From positions 124,001-188,000 of the forward strand of contig JAWPHD010001815.1 in NCBI GenBank assembly GCA_037043455.1: a DNA stretch of 64,000 nt. The letters are read 5' to 3'. The notes under the pieces were generated by a model, which searched no databases, had not been told where the DNA came from, and saw nothing but the letters and a program-made list of their open reading frames with translations. The first letter of the stretch is position 1, and each line of letters starts with the position of its first letter. Source of the DNA: Cyrtodaria siliqua (Eukaryota; Mollusca; Bivalvia; Adapedonta; Hiatellidae). Made by a program: the position numbers and the translations under genes. Positions 13,271-24,404 of the stretch are shown piece after piece.

Positions 13271-13450
13271 CATTCCAAGGCAGTAGCCCTATTGCCAACC
13301 CTTTTACATTTGTGGTGTCACATACATAGCCTCCATTTATCCTTGTAATTATTGCATGTTTCATGCATGTTTTTGGTTGATTGGGTTCCTAATTGTATGC
13401 TGAATTTCTTGTTCGACTTTTATATCTACTTTTGTTGAGGTTTATATTTA
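13271..13450. repeat. Right part of the split dispersed repeat
   Basis: It begins 'cattccaaggcagtagccct', which continues the sequence broken at 12038. It matches the copy at about 50285-50400 ('ttccaaggcgatagccctat', then 'tttgtg' and 'gttgatt' type phrases). Confidence 0.65.
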
Positions 13451-13781
13451 GATAAAACAAAACAATTTTATTGGTTATGGGACAAACACATGATCAATTT
13501 AAGCTACATTCATTCTTGAATGAACTGTACAAGAACTACTTTCAAGAATCGCGCTCTTCAGAAGAGCAGAAGTTTCCACATTTTGTGTATTCATTGGCCA
13601 CTTTTGAAAAACAACAACAACAAAAAACATTTTAAAGTGTGTTTGCAATTATAAAGAGTTTATGTATTTGTATACATCTGTGTTCATTTGAAAATAACTG
13701 GAATTGCCGTATCACACAGCTTTACATAATGCCATTTGGTCTTTATAATTTTCTGTGTGATTCGGACAAAATAAAAAAATG

Positions 13782-14050
13782 TGTGTGGTTCAGGTAACCC
13801 GACCGACCCTATTTTAAGGGGCCGACCCTAAAACTTTTTATGCAAAAATTTAAAAAAAAAAGAAAAAAAAAAGAAAAAAATATATAATTTGTAGATAATG
13901 CAAAAAAATCGAACTTAAGGTATAGTAATTAACATATTGAATTCATTATCAGAATTGAATTTATTATTGAGAAAGGAAAAAAAAAGAAAAAAAAAGAAAA
14001 AAAGCCTATATATACCCTATTTTTTTTGCCAGTGTTACCTGAACCACACA
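13782..14050. mobile_element. MITE with 'tgtggttcaggtaac' terminal inverted repeats
   Basis: The left end 'gtgtggttcaggtaac' is matched by 'gttacctgaaccacac' at the right. The interior is dominated by A-rich runs and two copies of 'gaccgaccctattt'-like sequence. It is about 270 bp and non-coding. Confidence 0.65.
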
Positions 14051-14601
14051 TTTTTTTTTGTTTGGCCTTAGACAATTGCAGTTACTTTCCAAGGCGATAA
14101 AAGAATTATGTTTGGTTGAATGTTGTTTTATGTCATTTTTTGGCACATGTTAGGACATCATAATGAGTGTCTTTTTTTCTTCTTTTTTTTTGTGATTGAG
14201 GCAGACCACCACATTTTTCCTGGGTAGAACAAGTAATGTATACCTCCCACCATCCATAAAAATGTACACTCTCTCAGTTAACAAGACAAGCGCCCAGTGG
14301 GATTCGAATGCACAACCGTCAGAGGGAAGAAAGTGGATGCAGAATCTTTACTATGCTACCAGAATTATGATCTTTTTCGGATAAGATTTAAAAAAGAACA
14401 GATTTTAACTAACATCAGTTAATAATTATTGTCCTCTAATAACTATATTTTATATTATAAAACGTGGAACATTCCACTTTCGACTTAGTTGAAGGGCATA
14501 ATTCTGCTAAAATAACAGAATGATGGTACTATAGTCTCTAGTTCTTCACATGACAGTAAATACATGTGTTTCACTGAATTAACCGCGGCTCTGATATATA
14601 G

Positions 14602-14754
14602 AGGATCTTAAACGAGTTCCCATTTCATATAAGATTTATGAAACAGATTATGAATTATTTTAATTTTAACGAGCATTTTGGAGAATTAAAATTAAAAATA
14701 ATTCATAACGAGTTTCATAAATCTTATATGGAATGGGAACGAGTTTAAGATCCT
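14602..14754. repeat. Near-perfect fold-back hairpin
   Basis: The arm starting 'aggatcttaaacgagttccc' is mirrored by the closing arm ending 'gagtttaagatcct', and an inner pair (aattattttaattttaa and ttaaaattaaaaataatt) extends the stem. The stem is roughly 70 bp with a loop near 14670-14685. It resembles the hairpin edge near 420-432 ('aagatcct'). Confidence 0.75.
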
Positions 14755-14859
14755 TTTTATCACATAACATTGCAATCAAATAAGTAAAAATTAATTCAGA
14801 TGGACATAGAACCACCACGACGTCAGACACACTTTAGCGCCAAAACGTCATAAAATATG

Positions 14860-14904
14860 TGACGTCATAACGTTGCGTCTCACACCTAATGTTGCGTATA
14901 AAAG
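14860..14904 (+). promoter_or_regulatory. CRE palindrome followed by a TATA box
   Basis: A perfect TGACGTCA (14860-14867) is followed 30 bases later by TATAAAAG (14897-14904). More 'acgtca' half-sites lie just upstream (14820-14850). The spacing suits a stress- or cAMP-type RNA polymerase II promoter firing rightward near 14930. No coding exon of a recognised gene follows before the transposon at 16191, so this may be a promoter of a repeat or of an unrecognised transcript. Confidence 0.35.
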
Positions 14905-15526
14905 AGTTTCAGTTTTACCTCTTTACAAAATAGCAGTTTACGCCAACTTTTTAACAAACCAACAACAACGTTTTGTATAACGCGCATTATTTTTATAAGC
15001 TGTCACAAATAATAAGTCTGAGTGAATTTGTAATAAATAAAATAGTTTCAGTTAATAAACTTGTGTAGTGTTACAGGTTTAACTCAACCAATCAAAATCG
15101 TTCCAGGTTGTATTACACGTGTGTCATACAACAGAATATTAGATGGGTGCTCGACACTGCTAACAAGGGATGTACGTGATAAACAAACATATTAAACAAA
15201 TGACATGAAGAGATAAAGCATGAGGAAGCTCACCATCAGGCAAAATTATGTTGACTGAACACCAATACTCAACTGTACCGGGGATTATTGGTAAACAAAG
15301 CCGATCTATAAACATTTCATTTCTCGTGCATCATAATCACCAGTATAATAGCATCTAGAAAACATTGGTTCCAGCACCATCTGAGTTTACAATTTTTAAA
15401 GCCAGAACATAATATAAATCAATACAATGGGAAGGTACTCGTAAATAAAAGGCAAAATACAACCGTTCAATCACATTTAATGACTTTTGGGTCCATATAA
15501 GGCTAATTGTATTACCAACCATGCTT

Positions 15527-15966
15527 AACAGTCTACTAAATCATTTTAGAATTATTTTATTATTAGAATTTTGTGTTTCTGGATTTCAAGAACCCCATTA
15601 TTCAATGTCAAGTAAAACCTCAATGAGTTCTGAGAATGTAATGAGCTTTAAATTAACTGGTTTCATTGGTCCAATTTTTATCACTGAACCAATCAGAATG
15701 CTTCATTCATATTTTCATTTGGTTGTTTCTATCATGACATCACTTTCTGGTATTATGACATCACATCCTGGTATTATGACATCACGTCAAGCTATTATGA
15801 TGCAACTCAGTGTGTTCTGAGAACTGACTAAGCATTTAAATTGCTGTGAGAAACAGATTAAGACTGTTTGTACCTCTCCGTGAGTAATGAGTTTCTTGAA
15901 ACCAAGAATCATCAAATTTTTAGATTTTAAATTTAGAATAATTCTAAAATGATTTAATAGACTGTT
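15527..15966. mobile_element. Fold-back MITE, about 440 bp
   Basis: The left arm 'aacagtctactaaatcattt' continues through 'tagaattattt', and the right arm is its reverse complement ending 'gatttaatagactgtt', with a few mismatches. The interior contains three copies of 'tattatgacatca' or a variant in a row (15752-15800). No real ORF: the short frames crossing the arms are shadows of the palindrome. Confidence 0.65.
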
Positions 15967-16185
15967 CCTTGACAATTTATTTCCAGATACTGCTTCTTTT
16001 TGTTTTTAAATACTTTAGATTATTAAAGGGACACACAGCAATCTTGAATTTTTTTAAACTTCTGGCATCTTAGCTTTAATTTTTACATAATGTCCATACA
16101 TGCAAATCATTATTAATACTTTTTTGAATAGTTCAAAGCAAATTATTTTTGTATATTACATATTTGTCTGTGATTTGTATAGGAA

Positions 16186-16190
16186 ATATT
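16186..16190. repeat. Left 5-bp target-site duplication (ATATT)
   Basis: ATATT directly precedes the transposon end 'cacacccgattaccggcag', and the same ATATT follows the other end at 27900-27904. The duplication frames the complete 11.7-kb segment. Confidence 0.8.
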
Positions 16191-16273
16191 CACACCCGAT
16201 TACCGGCAGCCGTAGGCACAGTTCGGCAGCCGTAGGCACAGTTCCCGGTAACAAAAAATCAAGTTTCAAAAGG
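16191..16273 (+). promoter_or_regulatory. Putative promoter and untranslated first exon inside the left TIR
   Basis: The segment ends 'tcaaaagg' followed by the consensus donor GTAAGT and contains no ATG. The next strong acceptor on the same strand is at 17207-17208, six bases before the ATG of the large gene. The simplest model is a TIR-borne leader exon spliced onto the coding exon. The transcription start site is not visible; transcription may begin within the terminal repeats or read in from outside. Confidence 0.5.
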
Positions 16274-16852
16274 GTAAGTAATTCTAGTTTTATGACTTGT
16301 TAGCCTTAAACTATTAGAAAAGTGAATCGGCCATTTTAATTTGGAAGGAATGTTGCGTATGTCACCTGATTCCCGTGAAATTTGAACCTATATTATGCGA
16401 GTTACGGTAGGTTAAATGTTGAAATTAAGCTAAAAAATGTGATTGTAGAAAGTTAGAGACCTGGTACTCGGTAAATAGTCAAGTTTAAGAGATTTCAGAC
16501 ATACTGCCATAAAATATAATCTTTCCTGAATAAACAGTCCAAATTTTAGCCCATAGAACATTTTATTAAAAGAGTTGTGGGTTTTTAAACTCGACCGGGT
16601 ATTGAAAAATGCCAGGAGTATGGTACAGTTCCATTATTTATTGGCAGGTAGCTACTACAGTTCCGAAAAATGGCAGGAGTATGGTACAGTTCCAAAAACA
16701 TCGGACGCTAAAGTCTTTTTCTCCTTTGGTTTGGTGGTGTAATTTCGAAAACACTAATGAAAAAGTACTGTTTATAGAATTATATACATCTTCGGTCCTT
16801 CCATAAACGATTTCTATAAGTATTTAAGAAAACCCACCAACACGTGAATATA
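16191..16852 (+). repeat. Left terminal inverted repeat, with tandem 20-mers and an inward splice donor
   Basis: A perfect 20-base direct repeat (cggcagccgtaggcacagtt) sits at 16204-16223 and 16224-16243. A second repeat pair around 'caggagtatggtacagttcc' lies at about 16610 and 16675. The core 'acagttc' therefore occurs five times and may be a protein-binding site. A GTAAGT donor lies at 16274-16279. The reverse-complement copy is 27233-27899; the inner end differs by a ten-base indel around 'ccaccaac'. Confidence 0.85.
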
Positions 16853-17208
16853 TTATGAATTTGTAAAGTTTTGTATTTAATTCCCACTCCTTGAGCGTCC
16901 GATCTATTTGTAGGTAAATGTAATGATAAACTTGTTGGAGGGACATTCCATAAAAATTGCTTATTTTTTCAGTAACTGTGTATTATAGTTTCAACCCTAT
17001 TAAAAGGGACAGTCAGTTTTGACTTATAAGACATTCGACTTTTGAACAGCATTTACTTCCTGGTTTATGACTGGCTCAATGCAGGGAGGCAATCGGTAAC
17101 CGTTCTTTATGTAGATGCGGATGACCAATCGGCCTCTCTTCAGTCTCTTCAAAAGATGTGTTCAGTGTATAGTAATTTGTTCGTAATCTGGTTTTCTTTC
17201 TATTTCAG

Positions 17209-20200
17209 ATTACAATGCACAGTTTCAAATGTTACTACTGTGATGAAAGCACAGATACATATAAAGACATCATACAACATCTGTGTACACAACATAAATC
17301 TGAGACTTTGAAATATAAAGAACTTGAACTGGACTTTTGCACGGGTAAAACAGGATATAGATCCAAAACAGTCAATAACGTTAGTGCTGTATCTCATGAG
17401 ATAACGGTTACTGGAAACAACAGATTATGTGTTAGTGAAAAGAAAGAACCTTTAAGTGACCATCAAAAGAGAAACACTGAAGAAACAACTGTAACGAATG
17501 AAAGACAGCCTTGTGAATATGACATACACCGAAACACGAGTGGAGTAGGTAATGTACATGAAGACGTTCAAAGTCCAGAAAACGTAAGTGTAGAACATGA
17601 AGAAATAGATACTGATGAGAGGGCATGTTTCGAAGATGATTTGGCTGAAATATACAGTAAAATACCTGCTGTTATGGAAACCTTACGTGAACACGGACAA
17701 CTGAACTTATACAAGAAATGGTGCGCGCTTGTAGCAGGGAAACAGTTCCCAATGAAGAACATATGCTATTTGCTATTTCTGGATGTTATTGAATGGTTTT
17801 CAAACACAAATTCGTCACAAATGAGATACATGCAGCAAGAAACTTTAAAGTTTTGGGAAGTCGGTTACAAACTATTTCATGGGAAATTCCTCAGATTTAT
17901 GAATGGTCCTCGTGGCTATGGACAAGTCGTAAGTGGGAAACATGATCAAGGTTATTGCCCAACAGACGATTCTATGATAAATTTTGCGGTGCTGTCAAAG
18001 AAAATATTGAATAAAGACTCAGTTTTAGACCCTGTCTTCCCTGGAATATGGTCAAATGATAAAATGAAAGATTTAAGCGAGCATCTTGGAATGAAACAAG
18101 TGAAAATAGGCATAGATGGCAAGAAAATTGCTAGAGGGCAAGGGAAACTGATGGGAGATATAGACTGTTGGGGATTTGAACAACCACCGACACTGAAAGA
18201 TCGAAAGAACCAGTTGAATTTTGAACTTGAACTGACTGCAAATTCTTATAAGGAAGTTGATGACATTGAAGAAGACAGTTTAGAAACATACATGTCCAAA
18301 GAATCACTTCAGAAGCGAATGAAGGAGACAATATGCATAATTAGTGGAAAAGTAAGAGATTTGAGAGAAAATGTCATGAAATTGAACCGCGGAAACGAAC
18401 ATTTCATCCAACTTGGTGAGAGTGAGAATACAAATTGGAAGAAAACGCGATACGCTCCTGTGATAAGTAGCATGAAGGTGAATAAGTATGATATCGAACA
18501 AGCCATAGACAATGCACTAAGATTGATTACCAAACTATTGCTTTTCATGTCATCGTTCAACGGCAGTAGACACATGTTTTCAGAGACTGGATCGATGGAT
18601 TTATGTAAGCAAGAAAACTACAATCAGTTGAAGGTAGATAATGACACAAGCAGTCCAATATATGTCAAACAACGGACCGATAATTGGCACAGTATTCGAA
18701 ATGAGGCGTTAGTGACTGGGAGTACTTGTAATGCAGCAGCAGGGTTAGGTAAACTCAAAGATCAAAAGTCCTATTTTGAAAAGGTGATGAACGGAAAGGA
18801 AAGAGAACCTCCATCGGAAGAGCAGCTGAAAAATATGCAATATGGTACTACACATGAAGTGGATGGCATTGCTACTGTTGTCGGTCGATTTTTACCGGCT
18901 TACTGTCCAGATGTTCAATACTTCGAAGAGGGATGTCTGTCTGTTCCATTTGAGGATAAACCGCGTTTCCTGGTTGTCAGTCCGGATGGAAGTTTCCGAA
19001 AATCCTCTGATATGGAACCGGAGTTTATGTTTGAGAACAAAATGTAAAACTCACAACGCATTTACAACGGATGTGTTTTACAAAATCCCTTTGTACTACA
19101 TACCACAGCTTCTCTGTGAAATGAAAGCGTACTCCTGTTTAGAGCTTTTGTTTAGTTGCTGGTCACCAAAATCAACCACGGTATTTAAAGTACACTTTGA
19201 CAACGAGCTATGGGAGAAGATTTGGAATATCTTGTGTGAAACATATGGGTGTAAAACACAAGTAAAGCCAACGAGATTCCCTGATAGCATTAAGGATCTG
19301 AGACAACAGATTCTGTATTTTCAGTCCAATAATGTTGAACTTGTTGCTGAAATAGAATCATGTACAGCTGTGAACATTCCGAATGACGATTGTGAGAAGG
19401 CGCATGAACATGGAAATGACTCCCCTTTTATAGCTCAAACAGAAAGAAGGAATGTATCAAATGACACCGACATAATCTCGAAGGATGAAGTCTTGTCTTG
19501 CTTCCACCAAATTCAAAGTTGGCTAAAAAGTACGTACAATCTATGTCGAACAACGGCCTCGGAAGTACTGGTTAACATGATGAACGATTTAGACCGGTCT
19601 TATCATGCAGAGGTATCCAATGCACATCCAATTGCCTATGCTCTGAAAGGTTCAAGTATGACAAAGGACTGTTTTTGGGACATGTTGTGGAATGTGATGA
19701 GAATGGGCTCAACGTGTTAGCTACATCTAGCGACGGACAGTGGCACAGGTCTGGGGTCAGGAACTGGGATGATAAACCATTGACCATCTACCAGCTTCAA
19801 AGGGATGTGTGGAATGATGAAAAATCTAAACAAAAGTCAAGTTTGCTTACAGAACTAAGAAATCGCTATTCGGCGAAAGACTTGAACGACCTAAAGCTTG
19901 AAAAGTATGGTGGTGTATTAGTTGTGCATGGGCATGCACGAGAAATGAAACTAAACATGTATAGAGCACCGATGAACAGGTTTTGTGATGTAAATGAGGA
20001 CTCGCAAGAGGACGGTGAAATCCGAGATGAGACTGAGCCACAATTGGAAGGCACAACGTCCGAAAGCATATCAGAAAACTATGCTGTAAACAATACACCC
20101 TGCGAAAATATGGTGAATAACATTCCTGTAAACTATGATAATCTAATGCCAAAGACATGCTATTCAGATCGCAATTATGAGCAGGAAAACAGTTTGTACA

Positions 20201-21751
20201 ATCCCGGAGAGGACTGCATTGAACAATTGTTCAATCGTGTTTGTGCGGACGCGACGATAAACTGTCTGAACTGTGTGATGGGTGGGGTATCGAAAAAGCT
20301 TATGCTGTGCTATATTCTGAAGTAGAAAATGAATTTTTGCAAGAAAATGATACAAACACGTTACCTACCTCAGAACGGTCGTATGAAAATTTCGAAAGAG
20401 ATATTAAACAAAGAAATGAAAATATCGCAGACACGGCAAATATGGAACAGAGTTTGACTAATCCCTCTGATGTATCAAGTCACATCAATGAGAATATTTC
20501 AATGCCCTCTACATCAGAACATATATCAGATATGTCCTTTCCTGGTAATGAAGAAGGACTCGGTATAGAAAACCACGTTATAGCCACTAACAATGAGGAT
20601 ATAGGTATTGAAAGAGCATTGCATTGTCTAAGGGATGATGAATCATGCAGAAAAAAGTGGAACGACATTAATATAAATACGTTTAAGAACATAATAAACG
20701 ATACGGAACAGCTAAGTAAAGCAATGACTAAGAATGAAATATTAGCGTGTCTGAACTCATGATGTGTTACTGGTGACAATACCGTTATTGTACGAAAATC
20801 ATGGGCAAAACCAAAGCTGGCAAATGTGCTACGAATGGTTCTGTGCAATGAAGACAGTGTGACAATCCAGCGCCGTGTTTCTAATATTAAAACAAAATCT
20901 CCTGCAGCTTTGAAGAAACTAGCGTACAATAAGGTCAAAACGTTTTCTAAAGATACGTTATTAGCCGTGGTTTGCGAAGATAAATGGGGGAATAAATTAG
21001 GCCAATGGTACGAAAATTGTCCTTGCAAAAGTCTGATAAGTACCAGTGTAAGTGATCAACAAGTTAATGTAGTGTGGTTCTCAATGCCACATATTGACAT
21101 GAATGGTAAAGTTCGATTTCACTTCACTGACTGTTCGCATATACTGACATGTCTAAGAACTAAAATATGCACAAGTGGAATTTCAGGGTTGAACAAACAA
21201 GCATGGATTGATGCAGCATTAAGTAAAGACACAAGTCTGAATGTCGCAATAGTTATTGAATGCATTGATAAGCAGAGTGATGCGTTTGCAAAACGAGTAT
21301 TTGATCAGGATGTGGAGGAGTTCATGCTAGATAACGGCTACACCGAAGAAGTGCGATTCATTCACCTTATTCGAGAATGGTATGAAGCCGAGGATGATGC
21401 TGGACTCTCAGCTGCTGATCGCTGTACACGGAGACTTCAACTGAGGCAATATCTAATTGAAAAAGCCAACTTCAGTAGATTTCCGTATAAAACGCAATAC
21501 ATTGGGGGTATTCCAATTGTAACTTACGAGGCACTCTTGGTGCATCTGGACAGGAAACTTCAGATTTATCAGTACATATTACACGACAACGGATATAATG
21601 CACGAGCATTAGGAACGCAGGAAGTGGAACAGTTCTTCAGTACTTTCAGGGATCTCGATCCGTCTGGCCTTGGCACTCCGAAACCCGATGATATTCCAGA
21701 TATGTTGGCCAAGTCAGCTTTCTTAGATAACATACGGCTTAATCCTGACAG
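17209..21751 (+). pseudogene. Transposon gene: C2H2 finger, DGKK block, YqaJ/PD-(D/E)XK nuclease, DGQ and E-x-FF blocks; frame-broken
   Basis: The acceptor 'tctatttcag' ends at 17208 and the ATG is at 17215. Residues 6-27 form a C2H2 finger (C6, C9, H22, H27). An 'IGIDGKKI…GDIDCWG' block (D301, D315, D317) precedes a YqaJ-type nuclease from about residue 487: Glu548 in 'THE', Asp591 in 'SPDGS', then E607-x-K609. The frame breaks three times: one extra base in the A-run 19039-19042, one missing base in the T-run 19672-19676, and a shift between about 20235 and 20265. An in-frame TGA follows at 20760-20762. Later blocks are 'SDGQWH' (19729-19746) and 'GTQEVEQFF' (21612-21638). The arrangement of early Asp, middle Asp and late Glu is what an RNase H-like transposase would show, with the nuclease lying between; that part is inference. 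The gene is probably dead in this copy unless the shifts are sequencing errors. The exon ends at donor CAG|GTAAAT. Confidence 0.8.
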
Positions 21752-21834
21752 GTAAATATAATGCAATACTTATATTGTTTTAAACTGTGACTGCCATTTT
21801 TTCCTTTTTATCTGTGTGTTCGTTTTCCTTTCAG

Positions 21835-21906
21835 AGGTCATATTAAACTAGAACGCCGCGATATCGATGGCAGGCCATCGCATATCCCCGCTACAGCCAA
21901 TAGTTG
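21835..21906 (+). other. Possible alternative short 3' exon of the YqaJ-element gene
   Basis: The acceptor 'tcctttcag' ends at 21834. Joined in phase to the donor at 21751, the reading frame stays open for 23 codons (GHIKLERRDIDGRPSH…) to a TGA at 21904. It may be an alternative end, or a chance open stretch in the intron, because the 22588 exon fits better. Confidence 0.3.
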
Positions 21907-22253
21907 AACCCTCCTTGTACCTACCCCTACCCTGTCCCTTGGATGGGGGTCAGGTGATTTTTTTTTTATAATACATAGATGATATTGGTTTCTTTTCAGG
22001 TAGATACTGCTGATATTATCACTGAACATGAAGACAATCAATATTTTCCCGAAGGCTTAGCCTGCGGGAAATTATGTGATTTTTCCCTTTTATTATGTTC
22101 CCTTATGTTCTAAATCCCCTGATATTCTTGATTATGACCATGTTCTTACAAATTTCTGTGTTACCCTTCCCTAACCCACCTCCCATGACGCCACCCAAGG
22201 GAATCAAATCAAAATTCCGAATGGGTTGTGAACATCCTTGACCAAATAGATTG

Positions 22254-22350
22254 TGTCCTTTAGTTTTAAAGGATACATCTTTCATTTTACCCACCAGCCC
22301 CTGTCCTTTAGTTTTAAAGGATACATCTTTCATTTTACCCACCAGCCCCC
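22254..22350. repeat. Tandem duplication, about 48 bp, two copies
   Basis: 'tgtcctttagttttaaagga' followed by 'tacatctttcattttaccca' and 'ccagcccc' occurs twice head-to-tail, in the intron before the terminal exon. It is a recent local duplication with no function suggested by its sequence. Confidence 0.8.
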
Positions 22351-22587
22351 TCCCATGTCCCCTACCCAGGGCTTAAAATCTGATTATATACCTAATTCTA
22401 TCGTGTTTTATATTAATCTCAGTAAGTAGACCAACGGGTTTAAGATATTGAAAAGTATAAGAGTGGACCCTTGGAAACGGCCGAACACGACACATACGAA
22501 ATATTGCAGTCTCGGTTTGATTGATACTGTTGAATGGTGATTGTAAATCATGACTTATATATGCTATTTATTTTAACACTGTATCAG

Positions 22588-22876
22588 GGGATTCCACATG
22601 ACAACTGCATTATCAACGGTATACCCTCAACCAGAATTTCAACAAGTTGCTAACGATTCGGAATCTGAGGATTGTAACAGGCTAGACAATGCTATTATCG
22701 TCAGAGATAACTTTTTCGACACCAAAGGAAGGATCAGGGTTAAAGGCAAACGGAAAAGTGGAATTGTGAGCGCTCCTGGTTTTCCAGCTAAACGACAGAG
22801 AGGGGTCAGACAGTACCATGCGTCCGATGAATCTAAAATATTGTCACACATGCGAAAAGGATTATCTGACATATAG
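22588..22876 (+). CDS. C-terminal exon of the YqaJ-element gene
   Basis: The acceptor 'ctgtatcag' ends at 22587. Joining to the donor at 21751 keeps the frame and yields '…NPDR-GFHMTTALSTVYP…'. A Gly-Phe-x-Met-Thr-Thr continuation after an Asn-Pro-x-Arg motif is what I recall from uncharacterised bivalve homologues, which favours this exon as the true end. It encodes about 96 residues, ending in a basic stretch (RIRVKGKRKSG, PAKRQRGVRQ) that could be a nuclear localisation signal. The stop is followed 22 bases later by AATAAA (22899-22904). The exon itself is undamaged, unlike the long exon upstream. Confidence 0.65.
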
Positions 22877-23686
22877 TTTGAGTCCATGGTGTGAATCGAA
22901 TAAATCACAAAGCAGTGAAATAGTGACATACACTAGTTGCATATTTTAAATTGGTCAATTTAATCAATAACACAAATTATTTTATTGATATCTTTATTAA
23001 AAGTGATTCGCATATTATTACCATTCTTAACTTTCCAACGTGACATATCCCTTGTACCTATCATTAAAACCAGTAAAAAGGTACCACTTAATATACAACA
23101 CTATTAAAAGGTACGTTGCAGAAACTGCATCACTGCAATTTGATGACTTCATATTCGAAGTGAAATCAGATACATGCGTAGTCTCTTATAGATTTCTAAA
23201 ATTGCCACTGTAAAGGTCATGCTAGAATCGAAATAATACATCTGTACTTATGATATATCGTTTAATATAGCCTGGTTTGTCGTTAAGATGCGGCCCAACT
23301 AATGTCTTTGTGAATTCATTATTACAATTATCAACTCCAACGATGTTACATTCACAGATGAGTAAGTTCTAAAATAATGGGGATTTCGATTTTCGTTCGA
23401 TGTCAATGTTATTGCACAACACAAGTTTTGTGTTGTATTTAATAATAGTGTTTGATGACGAATCATTGTACTTATATTCCAAAATAGCCATTCAATAAAA
23501 ATATCAAATATACATGTAACAAACACATGCAAATTATATTTTTACATTTACTTATTGTCGTCCAAAAATGAAGCACAGAACATCAGATGTACCTACATCT
23601 ACTGCGTGGTATATCGGATTAAGTATATAATTTTGATAGTGTTCTACTGTTCATCATTAACTTCTACCCAACAGATAAGGTTTCAA
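22877..23686. other. Inter-genic part of the transposon
   Basis: After the AATAAA at 22899-22904 no further gene is supported. The sequence is AT-rich and without long ORFs on either strand. Confidence 0.45.
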
Positions 23687-24404
23687 ACAAGTGGGCCATG
23701 ATGGCCCTATATGGCTCACCTGAGTATATGATCCCAGGTTCACCATTTGAACAAACTTGGTAGAAGACCATAAGATAATGCCACATGCAAAATAACTAAT
23801 GTATATCAATTGTGGTTTGTGACAATTTTAAATATTTTACTAAATATTAAGTCTATGAAAATATTTGATCTCCTGGGCGGGGCCAATTATGACCCCAGGT
23901 GCACCATTTGAACAAACTTGGTAAAGGAGCAATAGATGATGCCACACTCCAAATATTAAAACGTTATCAATTGCGGTTAATGACAGGAAGATTTTAACAG
24001 CCTTTTTCTATGTAAGTCAATGTAAAAAATAAATTGACCCCCGGGGTGGGGCTAGTTTTGACCCCAGAATCACCATTTGAACAAACTTGGACCACTAAGC
24101 AATGTTACATGCATAATATCTAAGATCTGGCTCCTGTGGTTTGGCAGAAGAAGAGTTTTTAAAGTTTACACTATATACATATAGAGAAAATAAGCCCCGC
24201 CCCCTGGTGGCCATGTTTTTTGACGAATCAACTTGCCATGAACCAACTTGTATTACCCCTACCCAAGTACGATTCCTGTGAAGTTTCATCAAATTTGGTC
24301 CAGTGGTTTCAGAGGAGATGTCGTTTGAAAATGTTGACGAACGGACGACGGAAGACCGATTGCAAAAGCTCACCTCTGAGCACTGTGCTCATGTGAGCTA
24401 AAAA
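23687..24404 (+). repeat. Dispersed repeat nested in the transposon
   Basis: It opens 'acaagtgggccatgatggcc' with 'ggctcacctgagta' and closes with an 'acgaacggacgacgg' tract and 'ctcatgtgagctaaaaa'. Internally three near-repeats of about 170 bp share 'gaccccag', 'caccatttgaacaaacttgg' and 'gccacatgc'-like phrases. It belongs to the same broad class as the other repeats ending in (acgg)n plus 'gagctaaaaa'. It entered the transposon either before or after the insertion here. Confidence 0.75.

Noticed and set aside
15521..15975. Facing 99- and 62-codon frames on opposite strands
   Set aside because: They begin in the two arms of a fold-back element and show similar peptides only because the arms are inverted copies.
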